Shown piece after piece: positions 1-9,321 of a DNA stretch of 64,000 nucleotides. The DNA comes from Lentisphaerae bacterium GWF2_57_35 (GTDB lineage: Bacteria > Verrucomicrobiota > Kiritimatiellia > CAIQIC01 > GWF2-57-35). The notes under the pieces are model-generated. The model searched no databases and was not told the DNA's origin. It worked only from the letters and a program-made list of their open reading frames with translations. Numbering within the stretch: the stretch's first letter is position 1; every line of letters begins with the position of its first letter. A program made the translations under genes and the position numbers. The stretch spans positions 1 to 64,000 of the forward strand of contig MHBK01000008.1 of assembly GCA_001804865.1 (NCBI GenBank), given 5' to 3'.

Positions 1-2
1 TC

Positions 3-68
3 CTTCACGCCCTATTCACCGCCAACATCGAAACCGCTCAAGCCGCCCTCTACAAAAACTCCGCCTGA
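3..68 (+). CDS. C-terminal fragment of an unidentified protein
   Basis: An open frame enters from the left edge and ends at TGA 66-68, giving 21 residues (LHALFTANIETAQAALYKNSA). The composition is helical and alanine-rich, like a genuine protein tail. It runs over the end of the restriction-gene remnant on the opposite strand, so one of the two is not functional. The family cannot be named from so few residues. Confidence 0.3.
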   Translation, partial: LHALFTANIETAQAALYKNSA

Positions 69-181
69 CCACCGCCGGAATGGGCTAAACTGTTACCCTT
101 TTGCTGCTCCCTAAGATCGAAGCCGGCTGCTTCGAGCAACTTGTTGATCTTTATGCGGGCAGTGGCTTCTTTATCGGACAT
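50..181 (-). pseudogene. HsdR-like N-terminal remnant (type I restriction)
   Basis: Reading from ATG 181-179 gives MSDKEATARIKINKLLEAAG, a close match to the usual opening of type I restriction endonuclease R subunits. The similarity is lost after about 25 residues and the frame stops at 52-50. HsdR proteins are normally around 1000 residues, so this is a 5' stub left by a deletion. Identification rests on the N-terminal pattern only. No hsdM or hsdS is visible in the window. Confidence 0.4.
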
Positions 182-737
182 TCAGTTCCCCAATGTATAA
201 TGGGTTAATGTTTACATTGGCTTGGCAAATCATTGCTTTTTTATTGGACTGCATTATGAGGTTGGCGAGGGCTTGGTTCAACGTAAATACTTGTGGTTAT
301 TAAGCAAGCAATAAAATGCCTTTTGAAAAACGTTGTTGCGCGCGTTTAGTCTTTTTCTCCGTCTTTCGTTGTTTTCGTTCGGCGAGAATCGTTTCTAACA
401 TTTGGCCGATCTACGGTCTTTTATGTGCACGCCGCTTATTGGATAGCAAAACGGGTTTGGCGCGCCTTCGAGCAATCCAAGCACATGATTCCTGGAGGGT
501 TCCGCTCTGTCGGAACCGTCTTCTTCCGGTCGCGACGGAGCGCGACCCTCCAAAATGCGGATCTATCGCCAATCCTTTCCAAATCGTTTCCGGCAGTAAG
601 CCATTAAAGCCGCCGATGCGATAAGGATATTCGCAGATTAGATTTACTAGCAGCCTGATTTCCCATTTCGCCCTCAATGAGCATCCTTATGCATATTTAT
701 GCGAGCGAAACCTGACCCATCAGGGGGAGGATCTGTC
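182..737. other. Intergenic region without a supported gene
   Basis: This 556-base stretch is AT-rich at 200-310 and contains the GC-rich palindrome at 494-551. Short frames on both strands have no family-like features, and I see no RNA gene. The promoter of the protease gene at 738 should lie here, but no convincing -35/-10 pair stands out. Confidence 0.5.
494..551. repeat. GC-rich palindromic repeat, family P2, full hairpin copy
   Basis: The left arm 494-518 begins GGAGGGTTCCGCTCTG. The right arm 527-551 ends GGAGCGCGACCCTCC and is an imperfect inverted copy with an 8-base loop. The right arm and the bases after it recur at 19165-19189 (both followed by AAAATG), so this is a dispersed REP/BIME-like intergenic repeat. 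The function is unknown; a role as transcript-end hairpin or transposase substrate is possible. Confidence 0.6.
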
Positions 738-2177
738 ATGAAAATGAAAACCGTCTGCGGCGTGGTTTGTTTGGCATGGTGCATTACAGCGGGACAGCCG
801 ATTCTGGCGGACGAATTGCCTCCGCTGCCGGATGAAATCACATCGCCTGCGCGCGCACTAAGTCGCGCGTTCTCCGCCGTGGCAACCCATGTTCAGCCCT
901 CCATCGTCAGCATTACCTCGCAAAGAACCATCCGAGAGCCCCGGGAAGAACTCCTGCCCTTCGACAACGATTTCTTTCGCCAGTTCTTCGGACAACCCCT
1001 CCCCACCCCCCGGCCTAGAACGCTACAAGGGCTGGGGTCCGGCATGATCGTCGACAAAAAAGGACGCATTCTGACCAACTTTCATGTCGTGCGCGACATG
1101 GATGAAATCAACGTGCAACTCGCGGACAAGCGCGCCTTCAAGGCGGAACTCGTCGGTTCGGACCCGATGATCGACGTGGCGGTAATTCAGTTGAAAGGCG
1201 AAGTGCCCGACGACCTGCCGGTCGTGCAACTGGGCGATTCCGATGCGGTGGCCGTGGGCGAACTCGTGATGGCCATCGGCGCCCCCTTCGGTCTGGCGCG
1301 AACCGTTACTACGGGCATCATCAGCGCCAAAGGACGGGCTAACATGGGCATTGAAGACTACGAGGACTTCTTGCAAACCGACGCCGCGATCAATCCCGGC
1401 AATTCCGGCGGCCCGCTGGTGAATATGCATGGCGAGGTCATCGGCTTGAACACGGCCATCGCCACCAGCGTAGGCCAGTTTTCGGGCGTCGGCTTTGCCA
1501 TTCCCATCAAGATGATTAAAACCATCATGCCCGTCCTGCTGGAAGGAGGAACGGTCGAGCGAGGGTTTATCGGCGTGGGCATTCAGGACATCGACAGCGA
1601 GCTGGCCCGGCAGTTCGAGCTGCCGGATACGAAGGGAGCGCTGATTACACAAGTCAACAGAGGCTCGCCGGCCGAAAAAGCCGGTCTGGAAGTCGGCGAT
1701 GCGATTGTGGAGTTTCAAGACAATCCCGTGGAGGATTCCAGCCAACTGCGCAATCTGGTGGCGTCGACGCCGCCAGGAACGAAGGCAAAGCTTGTGATCG
1801 TCCGGAAAGGCAAGGAACGGGAGCTGACCGTGACGCTCGGAAAATTGGCCTCGGATAAAATGGCCGGCTCGGCGGCCGGGGAGCAACCTTTGGAACCGTT
1901 CGGCATCCTTGTTCAACCGCTTACCCCCGACTTGGCCAAGCGATTGGATTATGAAAATCAGCAAGGCGTCGTCATGGGCAAGATTATTCGAGGCAGCCCG
2001 GCCGACCAGGCCAACTTGCAGGTCGGAGATCTCATTTCCGCGGTCAATCGCATACCCATTTCGGACGTGGACGAACTGCGCGAGGCCCTGGGCAAGACCC
2101 CGGATTCCAAACAGGTGCTGTTGCTGGTTCATCGCAAAGGAGGACGATTGTTCGTCGTGCTGCAGATTCCGCCGTGA
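738..2177 (+). CDS. DegP/HtrA-type periplasmic serine protease
   Basis: A 479-residue serine endopeptidase of the Deg/HtrA family, expected to degrade or refold damaged envelope proteins. The start is ATG 738 after a strong GGGGGAGG site. An upstream in-frame start at 699 would bury the signal peptide (MKMKTVCGVVCLAWCITAG, cleavage near ILADE). The trypsin-like domain carries the triad: His in ILTNFHVV, Asp in DPMIDVAV and Ser in GNSGGPL. Two PDZ domains follow (openings RGFIGVGIQ and PFGILVQP, with SPAEKAGLEVGD and SPADQANLQVGD). Length and layout match DegP/DegQ/MucD. It stands alone and converges with the gene at 2306-3310. Confidence 0.95.
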   Translation: MKMKTVCGVVCLAWCITAGQPILADELPPLPDEITSPARALSRAFSAVATHVQPSIVSITSQRTIREPREELLPFDNDFFRQFFGQPLPTPRPRTLQGLGSGMIVDKKGRILTNFHVVRDMDEINVQLADKRAFKAELVGSDPMIDVAVIQLKGEVPDDLPVVQLGDSDAVAVGELVMAIGAPFGLARTVTTGIISAKGRANMGIEDYEDFLQTDAAINPGNSGGPLVNMHGEVIGLNTAIATSVGQFSGVGFAIPIKMIKTIMPVLLEGGTVERGFIGVGIQDIDSELARQFELPDTKGALITQVNRGSPAEKAGLEVGDAIVEFQDNPVEDSSQLRNLVASTPPGTKAKLVIVRKGKERELTVTLGKLASDKMAGSAAGEQPLEPFGILVQPLTPDLAKRLDYENQQGVVMGKIIRGSPADQANLQVGDLISAVNRIPISDVDELREALGKTPDSKQVLLLVHRKGGRLFVVLQIPP

Positions 2178-2216
2178 CCCAAATAGGCCAGCCTGCCGAA
2201 AATCGACTCTCCATTC

Positions 2217-2286
2217 ATCCGTGGGGCTCCCTCTAATCTGAGAAGATTTACCCCACGGATGGCAAAGCGGTCCCACGGATAAAAAA
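2217..2286. repeat. Palindromic repeat, family P1, partial copy
   Basis: It contains ATCCGTGGGGC, an AT-rich loop and then the complete right arm ending TCCCACGGATAA. The left arm is shortened compared with the full copies at 18969-19054 and 26272-26357. It lies between two convergent genes, so a transcript would fold here and may end; there is an A-run on one side only. Confidence 0.7.
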
Positions 2287-2305
2287 GAGGATTCAAAGTC
2301 CGGCT

Positions 2306-3310
2306 TCACTTGCCGTAGCTGGCCGCGTTGGTGATGAACGCGACTTCCATCGCGACGTTTTTGTTCGTGCCGGGCCAGGGCCACAGCCATTTATCGGGAA
2401 TCACATACTCGCTTAGCCCCACATGGTTGCTGGGCTGCCCCCAGTCGTAGGTGTAGCCCAGCCGGGTCCACGGCCAGCTATTGGTAGGATTGTCGCCGGG
2501 CATGTCATAATGCCGGGTGTTGAAGGTGTTGGTATACCAATGGAAATAATCGGGACTGACGCTCATCGTCGACATATACGAAAACGCGTTCGTGTAGAAT
2601 TCGGCATTGGCCTCGTGATCGTAGATTTCCGGATCGGGCGACGGGCGGAACAGGAAGTTGGGATCGACCCAGAATTCGACCATCGTATCGTTCCCGGACC
2701 ACGGGGGCATGCCCAACACTTGCTTGATGCGCAGCAGTTGGTTCGTGCCTTTGTAATTCCGGCAGAAATTGTACATCTCCGGATAGATGGTCACCCATTG
2801 CTCGCTCGCCGTGATATTCGTGTGCCCTTGATAGAAATTCATCGCCGCCCATTGGGACATGAACGAAACCACTTTGATCTCCTTGACGCCCGAGCTGTTG
2901 GTGCGCCACACGATGTCCGGGTTGGAGGGATGGACGGCAAAAAGATGACGGGTGATTTTCTCAGGCGTTGCATTGGACGCATCGCGCACGGCATTCACGT
3001 ACATCTGCCGCAACACCGCCGGATCGGACTCTTCCCGGTAACTGTACCCGCTGACGCGGTAAAACATCGGGATGTCCACCGTGACGATTTGATTCGTCGT
3101 TTCGATGCCGCTCAAGCTCGACCAGGACGATTGCCAGGCGGAGCCTTCGAGCGACGGCGCCCATTCGACGGTATAAACGGAGATCGCGTTGGCCGCGTCG
3201 GTGGTCCAGGTCATGCGCCCGCCTTGCGTATCCACCACCTCGACCTGATCGGCATAAATCGGGACAGCGCACACCACAGAACAAATCAAAACCACCGTCT
3301 TTGGGGTCAT
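2306..3310 (-). CDS. Secreted protein of unknown function
   Basis: A 334-residue protein opening with a signal peptide (MTPKTVVLICSVVCAVPIYA). ATG 3310 follows AAGGAGCCCTT, which fixes the start; the longer frame upstream is only the shadow of modB. The first 90 residues resemble the 'xxTVEWAPSLEGSAWQSSWSSL.GIETTNQIVTVDIPMFYRV' style of small beta domains found at the ends of verrucomicrobial secreted proteins. The rest is rich in Trp, Tyr and Asn (for example WPWTRLGYTYDWG) and matches no family I recognise. It lies 58 bases after modB on the same strand and could be co-transcribed, but has no evident molybdate role. Confidence 0.75.
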   Translation of the reverse strand: MTPKTVVLICSVVCAVPIYADQVEVVDTQGGRMTWTTDAANAISVYTVEWAPSLEGSAWQSSWSSLSGIETTNQIVTVDIPMFYRVSGYSYREESDPAVLRQMYVNAVRDASNATPEKITRHLFAVHPSNPDIVWRTNSSGVKEIKVVSFMSQWAAMNFYQGHTNITASEQWVTIYPEMYNFCRNYKGTNQLLRIKQVLGMPPWSGNDTMVEFWVDPNFLFRPSPDPEIYDHEANAEFYTNAFSYMSTMSVSPDYFHWYTNTFNTRHYDMPGDNPTNSWPWTRLGYTYDWGQPSNHVGLSEYVIPDKWLWPWPGTNKNVAMEVAFITNAASYGK

Positions 3311-3368
3311 AAGGGCTCCTTGTCGATCGCGACGCCAACTCCACAGATACATCGACCGCCAACGAGTG

Positions 3369-4196
3369 TTAATAGCCTGTCTGCCGCGACTCGAAGTGCC
3401 GCAGCAGCGCCAGCAGGAGAGCCGAAAACAGCAACAGGAAAAGGGACAAGGCCAGCACCACTCCCAGATCCCGCTCGAACCCCATATAAATCGCCAGCGG
3501 CATCGTCTGGGTGCGCCCCGCCAGGTTGCCGGCAAAAAGAATCGTCGCGCCAAACTCCCCCAGCGCGCGCGTCCAGCTCAGGATGAGGCCATTGAGAATC
3601 GGACGCCGGCAAAGCGGCAGCATGACATTCCAAAACAACTGCCAGGAACCCGCGCCTTCCGTGACGGCCAGCTCGGCCATATGACGGTCCACCGAAGCAA
3701 ACCCCATCCGCGCGGCCCGGATGAAAAACGGCGCCGCGACAAAAATCTGCGCCACCACCACCGCCGCCGTCGTGAACGGCAAACTAATGCCAAAAAATGC
3801 CAGCGTACTGCCCAACAGCCCCCGCCGTCCAAACGCCATCAACAAAGCCAACCCCGCCACCGACGGCGGCAGGACAATCGGCAGATCGATCAACAACTCA
3901 ACTAGATGCCGGCCGGGAAATCGTTTGACGGCCAGCAGGTAAGCCAGGGGAGTTCCCGCCATGAGAATGACCAGAACGCTGACCAGGCTGGTCCCCAGGC
4001 TGAGCCGCAAGGCCGTGAAAGCCGCGGGACTCAGCAAATGCCCCAGAAAATCCGAATGGACGCCCCGCCAGACCAAGGCAAACAAGGGAATGCCAAACAG
4101 CGCTGCCATCAAAACCGAAGGAACGATAAACAACCACACGCCCGTGCGGCGGGAATCCACCGGCTGGGGATCGCATTCTTTAAGGCTGGGCGGCAA
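3369..4196 (-). CDS. modB: Molybdate ABC transporter permease ModB
   Basis: Inner-membrane permease of a molybdate/tungstate importer, with several hydrophobic helices (WLFIVPSVLMAALFGIPLFAL onward). It has the EAA-type cytoplasmic loop (AELAVTEGAGSWQLFWNVMLP) through which an ATPase would couple. The length is near the usual 220-280 residues. The frame is open from 4271, but the region before 4196 overlaps modA and is not permease-like. I take TTG 4196 after GGGGG as start; GTG 4160 is an alternative. It overlaps modA by about 17 bases. No ModC ATPase gene follows or occurs elsewhere in the window, so the system must borrow an ATPase or be completed elsewhere. Confidence 0.9.
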   Translation of the reverse strand: MPPSLKECDPQPVDSRRTGVWLFIVPSVLMAALFGIPLFALVWRGVHSDFLGHLLSPAAFTALRLSLGTSLVSVLVILMAGTPLAYLLAVKRFPGRHLVELLIDLPIVLPPSVAGLALLMAFGRRGLLGSTLAFFGISLPFTTAAVVVAQIFVAAPFFIRAARMGFASVDRHMAELAVTEGAGSWQLFWNVMLPLCRRPILNGLILSWTRALGEFGATILFAGNLAGRTQTMPLAIYMGFERDLGVVLALSLFLLLFSALLLALLRHFESRQTGY

Positions 4197-4959
4197 GAAA
4201 CCCCCATTTTTGCAGGATAGCCCGCCCCTCCGCGGCAAAAAGCAGGTCGACAAAGGCTTGAGCCTGGTCACGCTGCGGAGCGGCTTTCAGAACCGCCACC
4301 GGATACAGCGCCCGGACATTGAATTCTGACGGAATGGGAATCGATTCGATATCGGTCAGGCCCACTTGATCCGTGCGATACACTACGCCGGCATCCGCTT
4401 CGCCCAGGCGGACCTTCGCCAGGACTTGCTTGACCGACTCCTCATTGGACGCCACATTGGCCAGCACCCGACCCTGAAAGCCCTTGCCGAAACGGCTTTC
4501 CATCTTGGCCAGCGACTCGCGCGTATACGCTCCGACCGGCACGTCTTCGGCCGCCAGAACCACCTTCAAGCCGGGACGGGCCAGTTCCTCCAGAGATTGC
4601 ACCTGACCGGGATTGTCCGCCGGCACGATCGCGATCAATTCGTTCGCCGCAAAAAGACGGACGTCGGAATCTGCCGCCAAGCCGCCGGCGCGGACCGCAT
4701 CCATCTCCTTGCGGTTCGCCGAGGCAAAGACGTCCGCCTGGGCGCCGTCGTTCAGTTGCATGCTCAGGCGCTGCGCACCGGCAAATACAAACGTTACGGT
4801 CGCACCCGGAACCCGTGACTCGTACAACGCGCCCAACTCGGTGAACGGCTCCGTCAACGAAGCCGCGGCAAACACCATCAGGGGGTCTTCTCCGCGAGCA
4901 CTCCCTGCGAACAAACTCATGGCCAGCACGCAGACCGCGCGCTTGAAACCAAAGATCAT
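4180..4959 (-). CDS. modA: Molybdate-binding periplasmic protein ModA
   Basis: A 259-residue substrate-binding protein of the molybdate importer. The signal peptide MIFGFKRAVCVLAMSLFAGSARG precedes LMVFAAASLTEPFTELG, the hallmark N-terminal strand and loop of ModA. Further family motifs are FVFAGAQRLSMQL, GAQADVFASANRKEM and, near the end, ADAGVVYRTD. ATG 4959 overlaps the stop of the thioredoxin-like gene (ATGA) and its stop overlaps modB, so the three genes form one translationally coupled operon. Confidence 0.95.
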   Translation of the reverse strand: MIFGFKRAVCVLAMSLFAGSARGEDPLMVFAAASLTEPFTELGALYESRVPGATVTFVFAGAQRLSMQLNDGAQADVFASANRKEMDAVRAGGLAADSDVRLFAANELIAIVPADNPGQVQSLEELARPGLKVVLAAEDVPVGAYTRESLAKMESRFGKGFQGRVLANVASNEESVKQVLAKVRLGEADAGVVYRTDQVGLTDIESIPIPSEFNVRALYPVAVLKAAPQRDQAQAFVDLLFAAEGRAILQKWGFLAAQP

Positions 4960-5438
4960 TCCCCACCGGCCTTGGCCGTGGAGGCTTTGTGCTCTTCAAT
5001 GATCTTCTTCAACATCTCGACATACGGCTCCGCTCCGCCCGCCTGATAGCCGGTGGTTTCCACCAACTGGCCGGAGGGATCCAGGATCAATACCGTCGGA
5101 AAGCCTTTGATGCCATATTTTTTTTGCAACGCATCGTTCTGTTTGGCCAGCTTTTTCGACTGGGGCTTCTGCCGGGGAAAATCCAGCAAGACCAGGACGA
5201 GGTTGTCTTCGGCAAAGACCTTGAATTCCTTGCGGCTGAAGACCTCCTTGTCGAGCTTGATGCACCAGCCGCACCAGTCCGACCCGCTGAAATCCACCAG
5301 CATATACTTGCCGCTCTGCTTTGCCTCCGCGGAAGCCTTTTCGAAATCGTCTTCCCAGGATTTGGCCTGGGCCGCTACCGCAAACCCTACCAACAAGGCC
5401 GCCGCAACACCCAAATAACGCTTCATGCGAGAGTCCAT
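4956..5438 (-). CDS. Exported thioredoxin-like protein
   Basis: A 160-residue thioredoxin-fold protein with a signal peptide (MKRYLGVAAALLVGFAVAAQA). The redox motif is in DWCGWCIKLDKEVF (CGWC), and the cis-proline loop GIKGFPTVLILDP is present. It belongs to the DsbD-gamma/thioredoxin_7 type that handles disulfides outside the cytoplasm. Start ATG 5438 has GGAG five bases upstream; the longer frame to 5486 lacks a ribosome site. It is first in the operon with modA and modB. The link to molybdate uptake is not obvious and may concern redox repair of periplasmic proteins. Confidence 0.88.
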   Translation of the reverse strand: MDSRMKRYLGVAAALLVGFAVAAQAKSWEDDFEKASAEAKQSGKYMLVDFSGSDWCGWCIKLDKEVFSRKEFKVFAEDNLVLVLLDFPRQKPQSKKLAKQNDALQKKYGIKGFPTVLILDPSGQLVETTGYQAGGAEPYVEMLKKIIEEHKASTAKAGGE

Positions 5439-5516
5439 AATTTCTCCAATTGATGTTGATTGAACGATCGGCCCGTATAGTATCATGCCGCACCGGCTGT
5501 AAAAGAAAGAAACGAC

Positions 5517-5855
5517 ATGAACACGATTACGCTTTTAATCATTTCGAATATCTTCATGACCCTGGCCTGGTACGGCCACTTGAAGTTTTTCAAGGGCCAT
5601 GCCACGCCCATGGTCTACATCATTCTCATCAGTTGGGGCATCGCCTTTTTTGAGTACTGCTTCCAGGTGCCGGCAAACCGGCTGGGCTACGGACGCTTAA
5701 CAGCCACCCAGTTGAAGATCATTCAGGAGGTCATCTCCATCGCCGTCTTCATGGTCTTCGCCTGGCTCGTAATGGGCGAAAAATTCAAGTGGAACTACGG
5801 CGTCTCCTTCGGCTTGATCTTCGGCGCGGTCTATTTTGCGTTCGGGTTCAAGTAA
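5517..5855 (+). CDS. DUF486 (DMT-like) four-helix membrane protein
   Basis: A 112-residue inner-membrane protein with four predicted helices. Family landmarks are the opening TLLIISNIFMTLAWYGHLKF, the central SWGIAFFEYCFQVPANRLGYG and the tail GVSFGLIFGAVYFAFGFK. DUF486 proteins are small relatives of drug/metabolite transporters with no settled substrate. It is a single-gene unit diverging from the thioredoxin-modAB operon. A copy of the P4 repeat starts just after the stop. Confidence 0.9.
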   Translation: MNTITLLIISNIFMTLAWYGHLKFFKGHATPMVYIILISWGIAFFEYCFQVPANRLGYGRLTATQLKIIQEVISIAVFMVFAWLVMGEKFKWNYGVSFGLIFGAVYFAFGFK

Positions 5856-5857
5856 GC

Positions 5858-5914
5858 GTCTATTTCGGTAGGTCGCCCCTCCTAAATCCTAATCTTAATC
5901 GTAATCGTAATCGC
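5858..5914. repeat. AT-rich dispersed repeat, family P4, half copy
   Basis: It begins GTCTATTTCGGTAGG and ends in hexamer-like tandem AATCTTAATCGTAATCGTAAT. The same order of blocks, GTCTATTTCGGTAGG followed by the AATCTTAATCGTAATC run, occurs in the full inverted copy at 25598-25734. Confidence 0.65.
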
Positions 5915-5998
5915 TCTTAAATCCATTCATGCACTTTACACTTAAGTTATTTACATTTTTGTCGTTTATACATACATTACATTCACGTTTGTATAGAT

Positions 5999-7588
<1,590 letters not shown>

Positions 7589-7607
7589 TCAGGGCCTGGC
7601 CGCACAT

Positions 7608-7637
7608 CGCAGGCAAGAATGCCTGCGGTCCTTTTTT
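7608..7637 (+). terminator. Rho-independent terminator
   Basis: Stem CGCAGGC (7608-7614) pairs with GCCTGCG (7621-7627) around a 6-base loop, followed by a run of six T at 7632-7637. It lies 20 bases past the NifA-like gene. Confidence 0.8.
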
Positions 7638-7669
7638 GAGAGCTCCGCCAGGCATGGAGGCTTGAAAAA

Positions 7670-8299
7670 CTATCTGTTCTTCTGCAGAGCATCCCATTCC
7701 TTAAAGGACGTGATGCTCACCGCCAGATCTTTCAACAATCCATCGGCAATATCGTAGACCCAACCATGGATGGCGACTTCTTGTCCGCGGCCCCAGGCAT
7801 CCTGAACAATCGTCGTGTTGCCGACATTGATGACCTGTTCGACCACATTCAATTCGCACAGCCGTCGTAGCCGTTCGGGTTTGCTCGAAATCACATTTAA
7901 CTTTCTTTCATGCCGGTGGTGGATATCGCGAACATGCCGCAACCAATTGTCCACCAGCCCATGCGGCTTGTCGGCCATCGCCGCCTTGATGCCGCCGCAT
8001 CCGTAGTGCCCGCAGACGATCACATGCCTGATCTTGAGAAGGTCCACCGCATATTGAAGAACCGAAAGGCAATTCATATCCGTGTGAATGACCAGATTGG
8101 CGATATTCCGATGGACGAACAACTCGCCCGGCTGCAATCCAACGATTTCGTTTGCAGGAACCCGGCTGTCGGAACACCCAATCCATAGGTATTCGGGGGC
8201 CTGCTGCGCGACAAGCCGGGAAAAGAATTCCGGGTTGGAAGCACACGTCTCCGCGGCCCATTTTTTGTTGTTTTTAAAGAGGCGCGACAATATTTTCAT
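7670..8299 (-). CDS. can: Beta-class carbonic anhydrase
   Basis: A 209-residue cytoplasmic zinc enzyme interconverting CO2 and bicarbonate. Zinc ligands and the dyad are visible in IGCSDSRVPANEI (Cys, Asp-Arg) and CGHYGCGGI (His, Cys). Length and ends match the E. coli Can type. The start overlaps the stop of the M28 peptidase (ATGA), so it is the last gene of the acs-M28-can operon. Supplying bicarbonate for carboxylation of acetyl-CoA, made by the first gene of the operon, is a plausible but unproven link. Confidence 0.95.
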   Translation of the reverse strand: MKILSRLFKNNKKWAAETCASNPEFFSRLVAQQAPEYLWIGCSDSRVPANEIVGLQPGELFVHRNIANLVIHTDMNCLSVLQYAVDLLKIRHVIVCGHYGCGGIKAAMADKPHGLVDNWLRHVRDIHHRHERKLNVISSKPERLRRLCELNVVEQVINVGNTTIVQDAWGRGQEVAIHGWVYDIADGLLKDLAVSITSFKEWDALQKNR

Positions 8300-9303
8300 G
8301 GGATTCCTGACTGGGGGGGGGCGTCTATTTTTTTGATGGCCTCAAAGACGGCAACGACCACTTTGCCTAGTCGATCAAAATCCAGCCTATTGAGCGTGTC
8401 GTTCGCCGTATGATACGCTTTGTTTCGATAAAAGGCCGTATCCGAAATCATCACCGCTGGGAACCCATGTTTCCAGTAATTAAGATGATCGGAGAAATCC
8501 ACCCCAGGCAGCATGGCAGGGGCACGAATGGAAAACACGGGCAAACTCGTGGCATTTTTCATACCGGCCTTCACGGCCTTGATCCAATCTCCTTGATCCG
8601 ATTTTCCAACGACCCCGATGAAGTTGCCCCGATGGGGATACATAATATGTAAAAGCAGGCTTGGATACGATTGAGTGAAGAGGTCGTCCTGAAAATATCC
8701 AACCATCTCGAAGACAAGAACGCCTTTGATGGATTCGTTTTGTTCTGCAAGCCGCTGCGCATGAAAGGAACTGCCCATTTGTGGACCTTTGAAAAAGGGA
8801 GGTTCCTCCAAAGCATACGCGACCAGTTCAACTTCTCCTTGCAAGGGATTGCGTCCAAGAAGATAAGCCAGTTCAATAAACGCCGCCACACCGCTGGCGT
8901 TGTCGTCGGCCCCGGGCGTATCGCCGTAGGAATCGTAATGGGCTCCCACAACCACTTTTCCCTGGCCACTTTTTCCAAACCGGCCAATTACGTTCCGATA
9001 TTGACTATCCCCCACTTTGAACAACTGGTCTTCGACGGAGGCGCCGGCTCGGATCAGCTCCCCGGCAATGTACGCGGCACATCGGTCAAGATTTTGGGTT
9101 TGCAGCCAATTCCTTGGGCAATACGTTTCAGACAGCATCCGAACATGAGCTTCAAGTCGGCCCGAACTCACACGCTCTGCCGACCGCCGATTATGCGCCC
9201 AGGTCGGCTGCGCGATGAGGACCCAAGCAACGAGCACGACGGCGACAACCGCCAACGCGACGCGCAGGATTGATTTCTGGAGGCTATGCCGGGTTATCTT
9301 CAT
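8296..9303 (-). CDS. Exported or membrane-anchored M28 zinc aminopeptidase
   Basis: A 335-residue metallopeptidase. The N-terminal hydrophobic helix (ILRVALAVVAVVLVAWVLIA) acts as anchor or signal. The M28 metal-binding set is visible: VVGAHYDSYG (His, Asp), GADDNASGVAAFIEL (Asp), ALEEPPF (catalytic Glu and ligand), VFEMVGY and DFSDHLNYW (His). The family removes N-terminal residues from peptides. It starts 16 bases after the STAS-acetyl-CoA synthetase stop and shares ATGA with the carbonic anhydrase gene. The reason for this grouping is unclear. Confidence 0.9.
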   Translation of the reverse strand: MKITRHSLQKSILRVALAVVAVVLVAWVLIAQPTWAHNRRSAERVSSGRLEAHVRMLSETYCPRNWLQTQNLDRCAAYIAGELIRAGASVEDQLFKVGDSQYRNVIGRFGKSGQGKVVVGAHYDSYGDTPGADDNASGVAAFIELAYLLGRNPLQGEVELVAYALEEPPFFKGPQMGSSFHAQRLAEQNESIKGVLVFEMVGYFQDDLFTQSYPSLLLHIMYPHRGNFIGVVGKSDQGDWIKAVKAGMKNATSLPVFSIRAPAMLPGVDFSDHLNYWKHGFPAVMISDTAFYRNKAYHTANDTLNRLDFDRLGKVVVAVFEAIKKIDAPPQSGIP

Positions 9304-9321
9304 AACGATCCCAATACGTCG

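Noticed and set aside
316-677. Short frames of 60-102 codons on both strands near the left edge
   Set aside because: They cross the P2 hairpin, differ in composition from real genes here and match no family.
1023-2390. A 455-codon minus-strand frame across the DegP gene
   Set aside because: The protease on the plus strand has triad and PDZ motifs, signal peptide and ribosome site; the antisense frame has no recognisable feature.
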